From Waddliaceae bacterium (GTDB lineage Bacteria > Chlamydiota > Chlamydiia > Chlamydiales > GCA-2709385), in assembly GCA_002709385.1 (NCBI GenBank), contig PAQS01000033.1, positions 1-40,306 on the forward strand: a stretch of 40,306 nucleotides of DNA. The letters are read 5' to 3'. A model generated the notes under the pieces. The model saw only the letters and a list, made by a program, of their open reading frames with translations. It did no database searches and was not told where the DNA came from. Positions 1-9,872 of the stretch are shown here, in pieces. Every line of letters begins with the position of its first letter. The stretch's first letter is position 1. Made by a program: the position numbers and the translations under genes.

Positions 1-2
1 AA

Positions 3-1874
3 AAAAAAGAAAAAAAAGTTTCTTTTTCTGTTCACGCTGAAAAAATAAGTCGAAAAGATTTAGAGAAATTGAAGGAGTATTTTCCAGCTGATGACTTTAG
101 CTGTCAAAATCAAGACCAAAGAAAAGAGATTGAGAGGGCAATAGAAGATAAGCAGGTATTCTCTTTTCGCTCGTTCACTCGTATGTTTTGCAAGGTTTTC
201 AATATTTCTTTAAGGAAATATGAAAAAAAAGTTAAATGGATAAAATTTCAGAGTATCCCTTTTAAAAAAGAAGATATGAAAATGGGAGAATTAATTAGTG
301 AAGAGATTCAACGGTTAGAGATGAGAAAAAAACAATATACTTTTTATGAAGTAAAGAGTTGTAGTTTTGATGACACTTTAGAAAACTTTCGAATTCAAGA
401 TCACTATTTACCGTCTTTTTATTCTATTGTAAAAAGTTCTGATGAAAAACATATGCAAATTCAGGAAAAAATTGTTGAACAACTTTTAGATGATCTAGAA
501 ATAAATGGAAATAATTCTAAATATTTAAGTGAAATAGCTTATCTTTTTAAAAGAAACGGTTGCGAAGTTTACAAAAATAAAATTATCGAAGAATCAAGAA
601 ATCGTGGAATTTCTTTACATGAAGTATATCATTTAAATCTTAATGAAGTTGAGCTTGATCTCATTAGGAGATATCCTGAAGAGCTTAAATATTTACCCGA
701 GTTTTTAAAGATTTACTCTTCTTCTGAAAAAGTAGCAGATGAATGCTTTGAAAAGGCTAAAAAACTACTTTTATCTATACAAGGAAAAAATTCTCTTAAA
801 AAAGAGATTCATCGTGCTCATATAAAAGAAGGAGGATCTAACCTTTCATTCCTTCTTGATTGGATTGATGCAAGTAAAAACTGTGCACGTTACGAAAGAT
901 TTGCGAATCAGTTAATAAAGAAAAGTGGAGGAGATATAGATAGTTCTAAACTAAGCGTAAACGAATTTTCTAAGGCTTATCAGTATAGCAAAGGGATATT
1001 TGTATTTAAAAAGTTAGAAGAAAAAAAAATAATTCCTGATTGTTTTGATAAACATTACAAAAATATGCAACTTTTAGATATTTATTTTGAAGCAGTAAAA
1101 AAAGAGTTGAATCAATTATACCAGCCTGGTGATACAGTTGCTATGAATTGGAAAAAACATAGAAATTTTATAGGAACAGAAAGCTCTTTAGAATATTTTA
1201 TTGGAAGTCAATTTTTAGAGTTAGGTCATGTGATGATGCTTGCTTCAAAGGGTGAAGATAGCAGTAAAGTCATAGATCTACAGTTTACAGGTTTACAAGA
1301 TCCCCGTGAATTGAGTTTTGTTCCCTCTATTTGTTCTGATGTTTTTCGGATAAACATAGAAGGCTTGATTCGAGATGATGAAGTAAAAAAGAAAATATGT
1401 AGTGTGTGCGGTAAGGATTGGAAAAATACATTACAAAATTCTTTCACAGAAGCCATGAAGGAGTATATTAACTGGCGCATTAAAAAAGATTTTTCTTCTC
1501 AAAAAGTAACAAGAAAGTCTTATGTAAGACATGTTCTTTCTCGCTTTAAAGAATACTGGAAAAAAGAAAAAAAAGGAGAAGGTTCTCAATCAGATCTTGA
1601 TCACTTTCTCGAGTCATTCCAGAGTAAAAATGAAATGCTTTGTTTGGGGCTCAACCTTGCTGCCTATGCAGAAGTTACCAAGGCAATGAATGTTTATTTT
1701 CACGAGGAATTAAACTGGGAAGAAGAATATCTATTCACAGCTCCTTTTTCTGACAGAGAATTTCTAGCTATTTCTCCAGATGATTTTTTAAAAGCATCAC
1801 AAGAAGAAGAAAGTAAAAAACTTTTCACTAAAATAGCCCCTCCCGAAATATTATCTAGTGTAGTCGATCTATAA
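3..1874 (+). CDS. Unknown large protein, 5' end cut off by the window edge
   Basis: The reading frame is open without a stop from base 3 to the stop at 1872-1874. The first usable start inside the window is only a TTG at 69, so the true start probably lies upstream. At least 620 residues are visible. The protein is rich in Lys, Glu and Ser, has no membrane segment or signal peptide, and looks largely helical. A CxxC pair (CSVCGKDW) lies about 130 residues from the C-terminus, before a very basic stretch. I do not recognise a family. It is more AT-rich than the metabolic genes that follow, which suggests a lineage-specific gene. A secreted effector is possible, but nothing in the sequence proves it. 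The gene ends at the edge of a direct repeat. Confidence 0.75.
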   Translation, partial: KKEKKVSFSVHAEKISRKDLEKLKEYFPADDFSCQNQDQRKEIERAIEDKQVFSFRSFTRMFCKVFNISLRKYEKKVKWIKFQSIPFKKEDMKMGELISEEIQRLEMRKKQYTFYEVKSCSFDDTLENFRIQDHYLPSFYSIVKSSDEKHMQIQEKIVEQLLDDLEINGNNSKYLSEIAYLFKRNGCEVYKNKIIEESRNRGISLHEVYHLNLNEVELDLIRRYPEELKYLPEFLKIYSSSEKVADECFEKAKKLLLSIQGKNSLKKEIHRAHIKEGGSNLSFLLDWIDASKNCARYERFANQLIKKSGGDIDSSKLSVNEFSKAYQYSKGIFVFKKLEEKKIIPDCFDKHYKNMQLLDIYFEAVKKELNQLYQPGDTVAMNWKKHRNFIGTESSLEYFIGSQFLELGHVMMLASKGEDSSKVIDLQFTGLQDPRELSFVPSICSDVFRINIEGLIRDDEVKKKICSVCGKDWKNTLQNSFTEAMKEYINWRIKKDFSSQKVTRKSYVRHVLSRFKEYWKKEKKGEGSQSDLDHFLESFQSKNEMLCLGLNLAAYAEVTKAMNVYFHEELNWEEEYLFTAPFSDREFLAISPDDFLKASQEEESKKLFTKIAPPEILSSVVDL

Positions 1875-2026
1875 ACCTTATTTATATCCCTGAGTCGCTT
1901 GCAAAATAGTGAAGAAGGTAGCATTTGTTCGGTTTGAAGATTTTTTTTATGTGTTTTTGTAAACGTCTCGAGGAGGTAAAGGCTCTCTTTGCGTCTTAGT
2001 TTCTTTGCCTCGCCGCGTTTAAATTA
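1870..2026 (+). repeat. Intergenic direct repeat, copy 1
   Basis: It starts at TATAAAC in the last codons and stop of the preceding gene and runs to the phrase CGCCGCGTTTAAATT. Shared blocks with copy 2 include AGTCGCTTGCAAAATAGTG and GCGTCTTAGTTTCTTTGC. Divergence is by scattered substitutions and small indels, so the duplication is not recent. Confidence 0.8.
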
Positions 2027-2061
2027 CTTTTCTTAGGTTTGTATGAGGGCCAATAGGAGAA

Positions 2062-2098
2062 TGTTAAACGCGGCGAAACCAAGAAGCTACGGCGCGGC
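2062..2098 (-). repeat. Inverted partial copy of the repeat tail
   Basis: Read on the minus strand this matches the last ~35 bases of copy 1, with the exact block CGCCGCGTTTAA and a related TAG.TTCTT segment. With 1989-2024 it can form a long imperfect stem. It could act as a transcript end for the gene stopping at 1874, or be part of a small mobile repeat. Confidence 0.6.
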
Positions 2099-2120
2099 GA
2101 AAGAGTATAGTGGGGTCTAT

Positions 2121-2275
2121 TATAAACTCTGTCTTATCTCTAGTCGCTTGCAAAATAGTGCAGAGGGTAACATTTGTTCGATTTGAAGAACTTTTCTATG
2201 TGTTTTGGTAACTATCTCGAAGGGATAAAGACTTTCTTTGCGTCTTAGTTTCTTTGCTTCGCTGCGTTTAAATTC
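2121..2275 (+). repeat. Intergenic direct repeat, copy 2
   Basis: Second copy of the unit at 1870-2026, same orientation. It runs from TATAAAC through TAGTCGCTTGCAAAATAGTG to CGCTGCGTTTAAATT. It ends about 45 bases before the stop codon of the minus-strand gene at 2321. Confidence 0.8.
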
Positions 2276-2320
2276 CTCATTACTATAGGTGAAAATGATT
2301 CTAATGCTTAGGTTTTGGCA

Positions 2321-3517
2321 TTATACTCTATTTTGAGCGAATAAACCCGCTACAGCATCAGTGAAAATATTTAAATCCATTCGATAATCAGCACTTGCTA
2401 AAATGCGTTCATCAAAAGAACGTGGTGTATACTCTTCTTTAAAGCCGTTAAAAACCATAGCAGGGACTTCACCAGATTGAACGTCTCCTTCGTGAATATC
2501 CGTGGGCATTAGAGGATTGAGAACAAGTGTTATATCGTTTCTTGCACAGTACTTGTTTAATAGACCAATAAAGTTGCGATCAAGCCATTCAATACTTTTT
2601 ACTTTTTCAAGAAGATCCCCTTTGTAAGTACTTGCCCAGAGATAGGGTAAATCCAGTATGATGAGATCGTGTTTGGATAATTGTTCGTCTAAATTTTCCA
2701 AAATATGATCTATATGAGCATACTTTTTCTTCTCTAATCCAAGTTCCCATGTATTGATTTTGAGTAAGCGAGATAGCCCCCTAATACTATGAGAAGAAGG
2801 GTAAACGAGGATTTGTTCTGGGGCCCATCCTTTTAAACCTATTTCTAAATCAGGTTTTTTTCCTCCTTCGAAAGGTAGAATAGCATTGATAGGATCTTCT
2901 TCTAGATCTAATCGTAGTTCATTGATCTCATGTAAAGATAAGTGGGTAGCTACTTCTTCTAGTAAAGATTGCCATTCTTCTTCGCCTTTATAAGAGGGAA
3001 GTTCGCGCCATTTTCTTCCTAAGCACTGAATAGGATTGATCGTTGGTTCAGAAAGATGTTCATGTAGTGTCGAAGCAGACCCAATCAAAAGAGCACGAGA
3101 GGCGCCTAAATGTTGAAAGCGAAATCCCTTTGGACCTAAAGATTGATTGAGTTCAGCACATAAAACGCGGCACTCACTTTCATTTGTGAGAGCATCGGAT
3201 ACATCAATGACAACACCCTCACCAATAGAGATAAAACGTAAACAGTAAGTAACTTCTTCTTCTTTTAACTTTCCTCCAGCAGCGTATAGTTCTAATGGAG
3301 CAAGAGGAATGCGTGTGTTTGTACTTTCTCCTCCGAGTAGAGCCATCAACGAATCTTCTCGTCTGCCTGCTTCTGGACTTTTTAGAGCCCATATTTCACT
3401 ATGCGCACAAAGTAGATCAAGGTTTTCTGTTTTTGCTTTTTGTAGGGGTGTTAATCCGCCTAAGTCGCGAAGAGTCCGATCACAAAGTCCTGTTAGCAAA
3501 CAAAATATTGCTTTCAT
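2321..3517 (-). CDS. apgM-like protein of the alkaline phosphatase superfamily, probably altered active site
   Basis: This 398-residue protein resembles the archaeal-type cofactor-independent phosphoglycerate mutases. The N-terminus has the family's order of a hydrophobic strand, a GG-TPL element and a following helix (residues 5-36). The C-terminal half keeps the pattern of the second catalytic block. The metal-binding residues look replaced: the usual Asp-Gly after strand one is LTGLCD (8-13), and the block that normally carries Asp/His ligands reads LDLPYLWASTYKGD. A Ser at about 56 sits where the nucleophile is expected. It may therefore be catalytically dead or changed in function. ATG start, with an AAGGA-like site about 10 bases upstream. 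It lies about 100 bp downstream of the aldolase gene on the same strand. Confidence 0.6.
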   Translation of the reverse strand: MKAIFCLLTGLCDRTLRDLGGLTPLQKAKTENLDLLCAHSEIWALKSPEAGRREDSLMALLGGESTNTRIPLAPLELYAAGGKLKEEEVTYCLRFISIGEGVVIDVSDALTNESECRVLCAELNQSLGPKGFRFQHLGASRALLIGSASTLHEHLSEPTINPIQCLGRKWRELPSYKGEEEWQSLLEEVATHLSLHEINELRLDLEEDPINAILPFEGGKKPDLEIGLKGWAPEQILVYPSSHSIRGLSRLLKINTWELGLEKKKYAHIDHILENLDEQLSKHDLIILDLPYLWASTYKGDLLEKVKSIEWLDRNFIGLLNKYCARNDITLVLNPLMPTDIHEGDVQSGEVPAMVFNGFKEEYTPRSFDERILASADYRMDLNIFTDAVAGLFAQNRV

Positions 3518-3568
3518 TGAGAGAGTTGTCCTTAGAGATGTATTTTTGAGTAAAATGAACTTATGTAT

Positions 3569-3599
3569 GTGTCCGCAAAAAAAAATATCTTGCGGACAC
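3569..3599 (-). terminator. Hairpin after the aldolase gene
   Basis: A perfect 10-bp stem (GTGTCCGCAA with TTGCGGACAC) around a loop that is a run of A (T on the minus strand), 15 bases past the aldolase stop. There is no T-run behind the stem, so it may be a weak terminator or an mRNA-stabilising hairpin between aldolase and the downstream gene. Confidence 0.5.
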
Positions 3600-3613
3600 G
3601 GTGCTATTTAAAT

Positions 3614-4732
3614 TTATGCATTTACTAGAACAGAACCTACGATGTGGCCTTCTTTGTCCAATGTTCTTGGCTTCGCAGCTTCACCATATTTTCCTGCTTT
3701 ATAGTCTGCAGCCATTTGCTCAAGAGTAACAAAAGGCACTTTATCTGCATGCCCTGCTTGTCCAAAAGATTTCATTCTAGCTTCACACACCACTTGCATA
3801 GCAGCACGAGCAGGAACCATATATTTTCTTAGATCAAACTCAGCAGGGTTTTCTTGTAAAAACTGGCGGATCGCAGCAGTCATGGCTAAACGGTTATCTG
3901 TATCTACATTGACTTTGCGTACACCAACTTCAATACCTTTCTGAATCGCTTCTACTGGTACTCCATAAGTTTCAGGGATGTTTCCGCCGTATTGATTGAT
4001 GAGCGCAACGAGATCTTGTGGTACAGAGCTGCTTCCATGCATAACAAGATGACAATCAGGAATCTTTTCATGAATTTCACGAATACGATCAATAGCTAAA
4101 ACATCGCCATCAGGTTTTCTTGTAAACTTGTATGCTCCATGGCTTGTTCCAATTGCAACAGCAAGAGCGTCAACACCAGTTCTTTGCACAAAATCAATCG
4201 CTTGATCAGGATCTGTTAAAAGCTGATCTAAAGTCAATTTTCCTACAGCACCATGGCCATCTTCTTGATCACCTTCACCAGTTTCTAAAGAACCTAAAAC
4301 TCCTAATTCACCCTCTACCGATACCCCAACAGAATGAGCAAAATCAACAACTTGGCGTGTAACGGCAACGTTATACTCATAAGAAGCAGGAGTTTTGCCA
4401 TCTTCCTCTAAAGAACCATCCATCATCACGCTTGTAAAGCCTTGTTTGATAGCGCTTAAGCAGGTCTCTGGGCCATTACCATGATCTTGGTGCATGACAA
4501 TAGGGATTTCAGGATAGAGCTCCGCAGCAGCAAGCATCAAATGACGTAGAAATGCATCGTTTGTATATTGGCGTGCTCCACGAGAAGCTTGTACAATTAC
4601 AGGACTGTTTGTTTTGCGGGCAGCCTCCATAATTGCTTGAATTTGCTCCATGTTGTTTACGTTAAGAGCTACTACGCCAAATTGATTTTTCTTCGCATAG
4701 TCAAGAAGAGGGCGCATGGGGATTAGAGCCAT
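3614..4732 (-). CDS. fba: Class II fructose-bisphosphate aldolase (CbbA type)
   Basis: Zinc-dependent enzyme that splits or forms fructose 1,6-bisphosphate in glycolysis and gluconeogenesis. At 372 residues it has the length of the Calvin-cycle subtype. Visible active-site elements are HQDHG (81-85, with the Asp and zinc His), GTSHGAYK around His198, and MHGSSSV around His232 with the phosphate-binding serines. The NVDTDNR motif lies further on. ATG start, with GGAG 8 bases upstream. From general knowledge, classical Chlamydia use a class I DhnA-type aldolase, so a class II enzyme is notable here. The hairpin at 3569-3599 follows the gene. Confidence 0.93.
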   Translation of the reverse strand: MALIPMRPLLDYAKKNQFGVVALNVNNMEQIQAIMEAARKTNSPVIVQASRGARQYTNDAFLRHLMLAAAELYPEIPIVMHQDHGNGPETCLSAIKQGFTSVMMDGSLEEDGKTPASYEYNVAVTRQVVDFAHSVGVSVEGELGVLGSLETGEGDQEDGHGAVGKLTLDQLLTDPDQAIDFVQRTGVDALAVAIGTSHGAYKFTRKPDGDVLAIDRIREIHEKIPDCHLVMHGSSSVPQDLVALINQYGGNIPETYGVPVEAIQKGIEVGVRKVNVDTDNRLAMTAAIRQFLQENPAEFDLRKYMVPARAAMQVVCEARMKSFGQAGHADKVPFVTLEQMAADYKAGKYGEAAKPRTLDKEGHIVGSVLVNA

Positions 4733-4963
4733 AGGGGTCTCCTGAAAGTGAAAGTTCTAGAAAGATTGCTTACAGTAGAGATTACTGAGGACCCCTTTAA
4801 AAGATCAAGAGATGAATTTGTTAGACTCTAGACCTGTTTAATATTTTGCAAGAATACTGAAATACGACGAAGCAAAGATACAGTGTAGTAGGATGATAAT
4901 TATTTTGATTGAGAGTTATAATTGAGTTTGTTATTCAAAATGAAGACTTAAGGTTAATGATTC

Positions 4964-7036
4964 ATGTCGGAAAAGCCAGATTACACAAATCGTTTAATAG
5001 GAGAGAAGTCTCCTTATCTTTTGCAGCATGCTCGCAACCCTGTAAACTGGTTTCCCTGGGGAAATGAAGCTTTTCAAGCAGCGCAAGAAGAACAAAAACC
5101 GATTCTTTTATCTATTGGCTATGCAACATGTCATTGGTGTCATGTTATGGAAAGGGAAACATTCAGCGACCCTGAACTGGCACAGCAATTAAATGAAACC
5201 TTTGTATGTATAAAAGTTGACCGTGAAGAACTTCCAGCTGTCGATAACCTGTATATGGAATTTGCTCAAGCAATGTTATCAGGAGCAGCTGGTTGGCCTT
5301 TAAATATTATACTAACTCCTGATCTTGAACCTTTTTTCGCTGCCACCTATTTACCACCCAAAAGAATGTCTGGAATGCTAGGTGTTCCTGATATGATTGA
5401 GCGTGTACGTGAACTTTGGTATGGCGATCAGAAAGAACATGTAGTCGACCAGGCACATAAAATCGTTGAAGCCTTTGCGCAGGCGGCCCAGTATCAAGGA
5501 AATTCTCTGCCTGAAAAAGGGGTTTTAAAAGATAGTATCTTGCTTGTTTATAAAATGGCTGATCCGCTTTATGGAGGCATGCGAGGGGCACCTAAATTTC
5601 CTGTAGGATATCAGGCTCGTTTATTGATCAATCATGCAATAGAGCATGGAGATGGAAGAGCTCTTTACTATGTTGAGCGAATGTTGGAATCTATGCGTAA
5701 GGGAGGAATATACGATCATTTAGGTGGTGGTTTTGCTCGTTATGCAACAGATGAAGCTTGGCAGATTCCTCATTTCGAAAAAATGCTTTATGATAATGCT
5801 TTAATTGCTGAGGCTTATCTAGATCATTGGCAATTGACAAATGATTTCAATAGCCGTCAGGTTTTAGTTGAAACTCTGAACTATCTCTGGAGAGAGATGA
5901 CAGGTTCAGAGGGAGGGTATTACTCGGCAGAAGATGCTGAATCAGAAGGACGAGAAGGGTATTTTTATACTTGGACTTATCAAGAGATTCATAAGTGTTT
6001 AGGGCCTGAACAAGGGCGTATTTTTTGTGACTATTTTGGAGTGAGTATTGAGGGTAACTTTAAAGGACGAAATGTTCTTGTTATTCATCATGAAATCGAA
6101 GAATTGGCCGCTGAATATGATTTGACTTTTGAAGAACTAGAACAGCAAATATCAGATAACAAAAAAACTCTTTGGCAGATTCGAGAAAGACGTATCAAAC
6201 CATTTAAAGATGATAAAGTGCTCACTTCATGGAGTGGGCTTTTAATTCATACTATGGTTCGTGCTGGGAGAGCTCTCGATGATGCACGTTATTTAGATAG
6301 TGCAAAAAATGCAGCTCAATTCATTTATGAAAATTTGTGGGTAGAAAGCCAACTTTATCGACGTTGGCGTGAGGGGGATTATCGTTTTCATGCTGGTCTT
6401 GATGAGTATGCTTTTTTAATTCGTTCTTTGATTACTTTATTTGAACATGATTGTGGGTCTCATTGGTTACAATGGGCCATCAATTTAACTGAACAAGTAG
6501 AACTCAATTTCAAAGTTGAAGATGGTGCTTATTATTTAACAGGCATACCAGATTCTTCTCTTTTACTAAGGCGTTGTCAGTTTTCCGATGGTGCAGAGCC
6601 CTCTGGTAATGCTGTACATGCAGAAAATTTGTTACGCCTCTATTCTCTGACATTGAATAAAGGATACCTTGATCGTGCTCTTGATGTATTCATGGCTACG
6701 AAGAAATTTTTAGAAACGTATCCACTTGGTTATTGTTATCATTTGATGGTTCTTCAGCGTTACTTTACAGAAAGTGAAGTAGAAATTGTCATTTCATTCA
6801 ATAAAGATGAAGAGCATAAAGAGGTTTTACGCCGCTTGATTTTTCATCGTTATTTTTCTCATAGCACGGTGATTTGGAATCGTGTTACAGATAAAACCCT
6901 TCATCAAGCAATTCCTTTTCTAGAGCAGATGAAACCAATTGATGGTAAAACAACTCTCTATGTTTGCAAAAAAGGTTCTTGTGAAAAACCAATCAATGAA
7001 TTTAGTGAGATTGTAGCTCATATCGAGAGCTTGTGA
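4964..7036 (+). CDS. DUF255 thioredoxin-like protein (YyaL/SPATA20 family)
   Basis: A 690-residue protein matching the family that joins an N-terminal thioredoxin-like domain to an (alpha/alpha)6-barrel resembling N-acylglucosamine epimerases. The signature N-terminus ([19 protein letters not shown]) is followed by the redox motif CHWC at 56-59 and by a GWP loop. Further on, GGGFARY and [10 protein letters not shown] are family-typical. The biochemical role of the family is unsettled. It is probably cytoplasmic, as there is no signal peptide. It is the first gene of a plus-strand group: the DUF1295 gene begins 33 bases after its stop and photolyase follows. ATG start chosen because the conserved N-terminus begins at once. 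Confidence 0.9.
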   Translation: MSEKPDYTNRLIGEKSPYLLQHARNPVNWFPWGNEAFQAAQEEQKPILLSIGYATCHWCHVMERETFSDPELAQQLNETFVCIKVDREELPAVDNLYMEFAQAMLSGAAGWPLNIILTPDLEPFFAATYLPPKRMSGMLGVPDMIERVRELWYGDQKEHVVDQAHKIVEAFAQAAQYQGNSLPEKGVLKDSILLVYKMADPLYGGMRGAPKFPVGYQARLLINHAIEHGDGRALYYVERMLESMRKGGIYDHLGGGFARYATDEAWQIPHFEKMLYDNALIAEAYLDHWQLTNDFNSRQVLVETLNYLWREMTGSEGGYYSAEDAESEGREGYFYTWTYQEIHKCLGPEQGRIFCDYFGVSIEGNFKGRNVLVIHHEIEELAAEYDLTFEELEQQISDNKKTLWQIRERRIKPFKDDKVLTSWSGLLIHTMVRAGRALDDARYLDSAKNAAQFIYENLWVESQLYRRWREGDYRFHAGLDEYAFLIRSLITLFEHDCGSHWLQWAINLTEQVELNFKVEDGAYYLTGIPDSSLLLRRCQFSDGAEPSGNAVHAENLLRLYSLTLNKGYLDRALDVFMATKKFLETYPLGYCYHLMVLQRYFTESEVEIVISFNKDEEHKEVLRRLIFHRYFSHSTVIWNRVTDKTLHQAIPFLEQMKPIDGKTTLYVCKKGSCEKPINEFSEIVAHIESL

Positions 7037-7069
7037 TTTTTACTTTATAAGAAAGAAAAGTAGGAAAAA

Positions 7070-7843
7070 ATGGAACTCGTTCTTGAGGCTTGGTTGATTT
7101 CATCATTGATCATGATTCTTTTATGGTTTTTCTATCTCTATAAAGATGAACCATGTGTAGTCGATATTGGATGGGGAGGAAGTATTGGGATTGCTTCTTT
7201 TTGGATCTACTGTTCTGCTCCAAATGGAGGGTTTAGACAAAGTGTTATTTTATTTTGTGTGCTTTTTTGGAGTATCCGACTTTCTTCTCTTTTGCTTTCA
7301 CGCTTGTTAAAAGGACAAAAAGATCGACGTTATATTGCTTTATCGAAGTATTGGGGAAAGGGTTTATGGTGGAAATATTTTCTATTTTTTCAGGCACAGG
7401 CTTTTTCGGTAGGACTCTTAACAATTCCTATTATTTTGTCTTGTTTAGTATCTGATTTAAATTGGACTTTTTTCGATAGTTTAGGTTTGTTATTATTCTT
7501 GTTCGGAATTTCAGGTGAAGTGCTTGCTGATCACCAAATGCTTGAATTTAGAAAAAATCCTGATAATCGGAAAAAAGTATGTGAAGTTGGACTTTGGTAC
7601 TACTCTCGTCATCCAAATTATTTTTTTGAGTGGATGATCTGGGTGAGTTATGCAGTGATTGCAATGAACCATCCTTATGGGGTCATTGGATGGATAAGTC
7701 CCTTAGCAATTTTAATAAGTATTTTGAAAGTAACAGGTATTCCCCCAACGGAAGCAAGAATGATTGAAAGTAAGGGGGAGGCTTATAGAGAATATCAACG
7801 TAGCACAAGTGCATTTATTCCCATGCCTAAAAGGAGACCATAA
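7070..7843 (+). CDS. DUF1295 membrane protein (steroid 5-alpha-reductase-like)
   Basis: A 257-residue protein with about six hydrophobic segments. The C-terminus carries the DUF1295 pattern: a GLWYYSRHPNYFFEW motif, then GIPPTEARMIESKGEAYREYQ near the end. The family shares its fold with steroid 5-alpha-reductases and isoprenylcysteine methyltransferases. The bacterial substrate is not known, so I give no reaction. It starts at ATG with a weak AAAGTAGGAAAAA site upstream. The stop overlaps the photolyase start by one base (TAATG), so translation is likely coupled. Confidence 0.85.
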   Translation: MELVLEAWLISSLIMILLWFFYLYKDEPCVVDIGWGGSIGIASFWIYCSAPNGGFRQSVILFCVLFWSIRLSSLLLSRLLKGQKDRRYIALSKYWGKGLWWKYFLFFQAQAFSVGLLTIPIILSCLVSDLNWTFFDSLGLLLFLFGISGEVLADHQMLEFRKNPDNRKKVCEVGLWYYSRHPNYFFEWMIWVSYAVIAMNHPYGVIGWISPLAILISILKVTGIPPTEARMIESKGEAYREYQRSTSAFIPMPKRRP

Positions 7844-9219
7844 TGAGTGCTTGGAACATCATTTGGCACAGTCGAGATCTTCGCGTAGAAGACAACCCTG
7901 CATTAAACCAAGCAGCATCTGGCAACGTATTACCTATTTATATTCATTGTCCTGAAGAAGAAGGAAAATGGTCTTCAGGAGCAGCTACTGATTGGTGGCT
8001 ACACCACTCTTTAAAAGAGTTGAGTCAACGTTATGAAGAACTTGGAACTCGACTGGTGATTCGTAGTGGACCTGCTATGCAAGTTCTTGAAGAGCTCGCA
8101 AATGAAGTTCCTATTCAGAGCGTTTTTTGGAATCATCACTACGAACCTGCAGTAAAAAAAAGAGATCAGCAAATTGCAAAAAAATTGGGAGCAAATGGAG
8201 TCCACGTAGAGTGCTTTGAGGGAAATTATTTACTCACACCTCAAGAGCTTCTTAATAAGTCAGGAAAGCCCTATTCTGTATTCACTCCATTTTCAAAAGC
8301 ATTTTTAGAGTTTCATTCATGGAGAAAACCACTTCCAGCACCCAAAATAAATCAGAAACATTCAGTAAAATCTGATGCAATAGAAACCTTAAACTTGCTT
8401 CCTAAACTAGACTGGGCTGATCCGTTTTCGGAAATATGGCAAGCGGGCCGTAAGGGGGCTTTAAAGGTTTTACGTGAGTTTAGTGAGGTGATTGAGCACT
8501 ATAATGAAGATCGTGATATCCCCAGTATTTTAGGGACTTCATGCCTTTCACCATATCTTCATTTCGGTGAAATATCTCCCCATGAAATTTGGAAAACATT
8601 CGCTGCTAGGCAGGATAAGTGCCTTCCTTTTCTTCGACAACTCATTTGGAGAGAGTTTTCAAATTACTTTCTTTTTCATTCACCAACAAGTACCGATTTA
8701 TCTTGGAAAAAAAACTTCGAAAAGTTTCCTTGGGAGAAAAACCCAGAAGGCTTGAAAGCGTGGAAAAAAGGAATGACAGGTTATCCAATAGTAGATGCCG
8801 GTATGCGTCAGCTTTGGAAAACAGGTTGGATGCATAATCGAGTTCGTATGATTGTTGGCTCTTTTCTCGTGAAAGACTTATTCATTCATTGGACCGAAGG
8901 GGCGCGGTGGTTTTGGGATACTCTTCTTGATGCAGATTTAGCAAATAATACAATGGGTTGGCAGTGGGTTGCTGGTACCGGAGCAGATGCAGCACCATAC
9001 TTCCGTATTTTTAACCCTGTTTTACAAGGGAAAAAATTTGATCCAGAAGGAGACTATATTCGACGCTGGGTTCCAGAACTCAAAAAAGTTCCTTCAAAAT
9101 GGATTCATAATCCTTGGGAAGCACCAGAGCCTCCTTTAGATTATCCAGCCCCAATTGTAGATCACTCTGATGCAAGAAAGAAAGCGTTGGCAGCCTATCA
9201 TAAGCTTAATCAGTCGTAG
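7843..9219 (+). CDS. phrB: Deoxyribodipyrimidine photolyase
   Basis: A flavoenzyme that uses light to reverse UV pyrimidine dimers, 458 residues, the usual length. The N-terminal antenna-type domain starts WHSRDLRVEDNPAL. The C-terminal FAD domain shows TGYPIVDAGMRQL and the photolyase hallmark NNTMGWQWVAGTG. The TGADAAPYFRIFNP segment and the Trp-rich C-terminus are typical of CPD class I enzymes. It is the last gene of the operon and overlaps the one upstream by one base. The 3' end overlaps the convergent gene at 9206-9751 by 14 bases. A photolyase suggests that the extracellular stage meets light. Confidence 0.95.
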   Translation: MSAWNIIWHSRDLRVEDNPALNQAASGNVLPIYIHCPEEEGKWSSGAATDWWLHHSLKELSQRYEELGTRLVIRSGPAMQVLEELANEVPIQSVFWNHHYEPAVKKRDQQIAKKLGANGVHVECFEGNYLLTPQELLNKSGKPYSVFTPFSKAFLEFHSWRKPLPAPKINQKHSVKSDAIETLNLLPKLDWADPFSEIWQAGRKGALKVLREFSEVIEHYNEDRDIPSILGTSCLSPYLHFGEISPHEIWKTFAARQDKCLPFLRQLIWREFSNYFLFHSPTSTDLSWKKNFEKFPWEKNPEGLKAWKKGMTGYPIVDAGMRQLWKTGWMHNRVRMIVGSFLVKDLFIHWTEGARWFWDTLLDADLANNTMGWQWVAGTGADAAPYFRIFNPVLQGKKFDPEGDYIRRWVPELKKVPSKWIHNPWEAPEPPLDYPAPIVDHSDARKKALAAYHKLNQS

Positions 9220-9751
9220 CCTCGAAAATATTCAGCCTTGCCTCCTGCAATAAAGGAGAATCTATGCGGTACCCTTTAATTGTTAAGTGATTGATGCGGT
9301 ACTGCTCTTTAGCATTTAAACCAGTACGTCCAAAAATCATCCAATTACCCTCCTGAAAATACTCAGTGTCAAGCATAGGGAGTTTGCGTTGCCTTACTTC
9401 TGCATTATAACGCTTCAACTCGTTAAGAGTTTTCATCATAAGGTGATGAAGCTGCTTTTCAGGAATCCCAGATATTTGTTCAACTCGTTTAATAAAATGA
9501 GCAAATTCATTTTTTCTTAAGTTATACCCAGAAAATGGATTGAAAAACGTCACATGAAACTGTTCGTAACGGCCTGTTTCGGCTGAAACATAGATTTCTA
9601 TAACTAAATCTCCTTCCATTGGAAATAAGAGATGGGTCATGTTTCTTTTTGTAGTTCGCATTCCTGGCTTAAACTCAACGTTTGCCGCAAGTTCAACAGA
9701 AGCAAAACTATACAAAAGTATAATTAAAAAAAGTAATCTAAAATAGCTCAA
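9206..9751 (-). CDS. Small exported protein of unknown function
   Basis: The 181-residue product starts with a clear signal peptide (a hydrophobic run over residues 4-20 ending near Ala-Ala), so it is probably periplasmic or outer-membrane associated. The mature part has mixed beta and helix character with no cysteine, no lipobox and no family I recognise. ATG start, preceded by AGGAGCG on the coding strand. Its last 14 bases overlap the photolyase gene tail to tail. It is divergent from the thioesterase gene. Confidence 0.7.
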   Translation of the reverse strand: MSYFRLLFLIILLYSFASVELAANVEFKPGMRTTKRNMTHLLFPMEGDLVIEIYVSAETGRYEQFHVTFFNPFSGYNLRKNEFAHFIKRVEQISGIPEKQLHHLMMKTLNELKRYNAEVRQRKLPMLDTEYFQEGNWMIFGRTGLNAKEQYRINHLTIKGYRIDSPLLQEARLNIFEATTD

Positions 9752-9872
9752 TATAACGCTCCTTTTATTCTCATTATATTATCGGCAAAATTCTGAATGC
9801 TTTTACTGAATTAAGTATTGGGGTATACAGCAGGTAAGATGCCAAAACCTAAAACATCGCAGACCTTTGCCT

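Larger units (their letters stand above)
1875..2320. other. Gene-free stretch made of repeats
   Basis: No credible gene lies in these 446 bases. The stretch holds two direct copies of a repeat of about 155 bp plus a partial inverted copy of the repeat tail between them. It separates the unknown gene ending at 1874 from the minus-strand gene ending at 2321. Confidence 0.7.
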
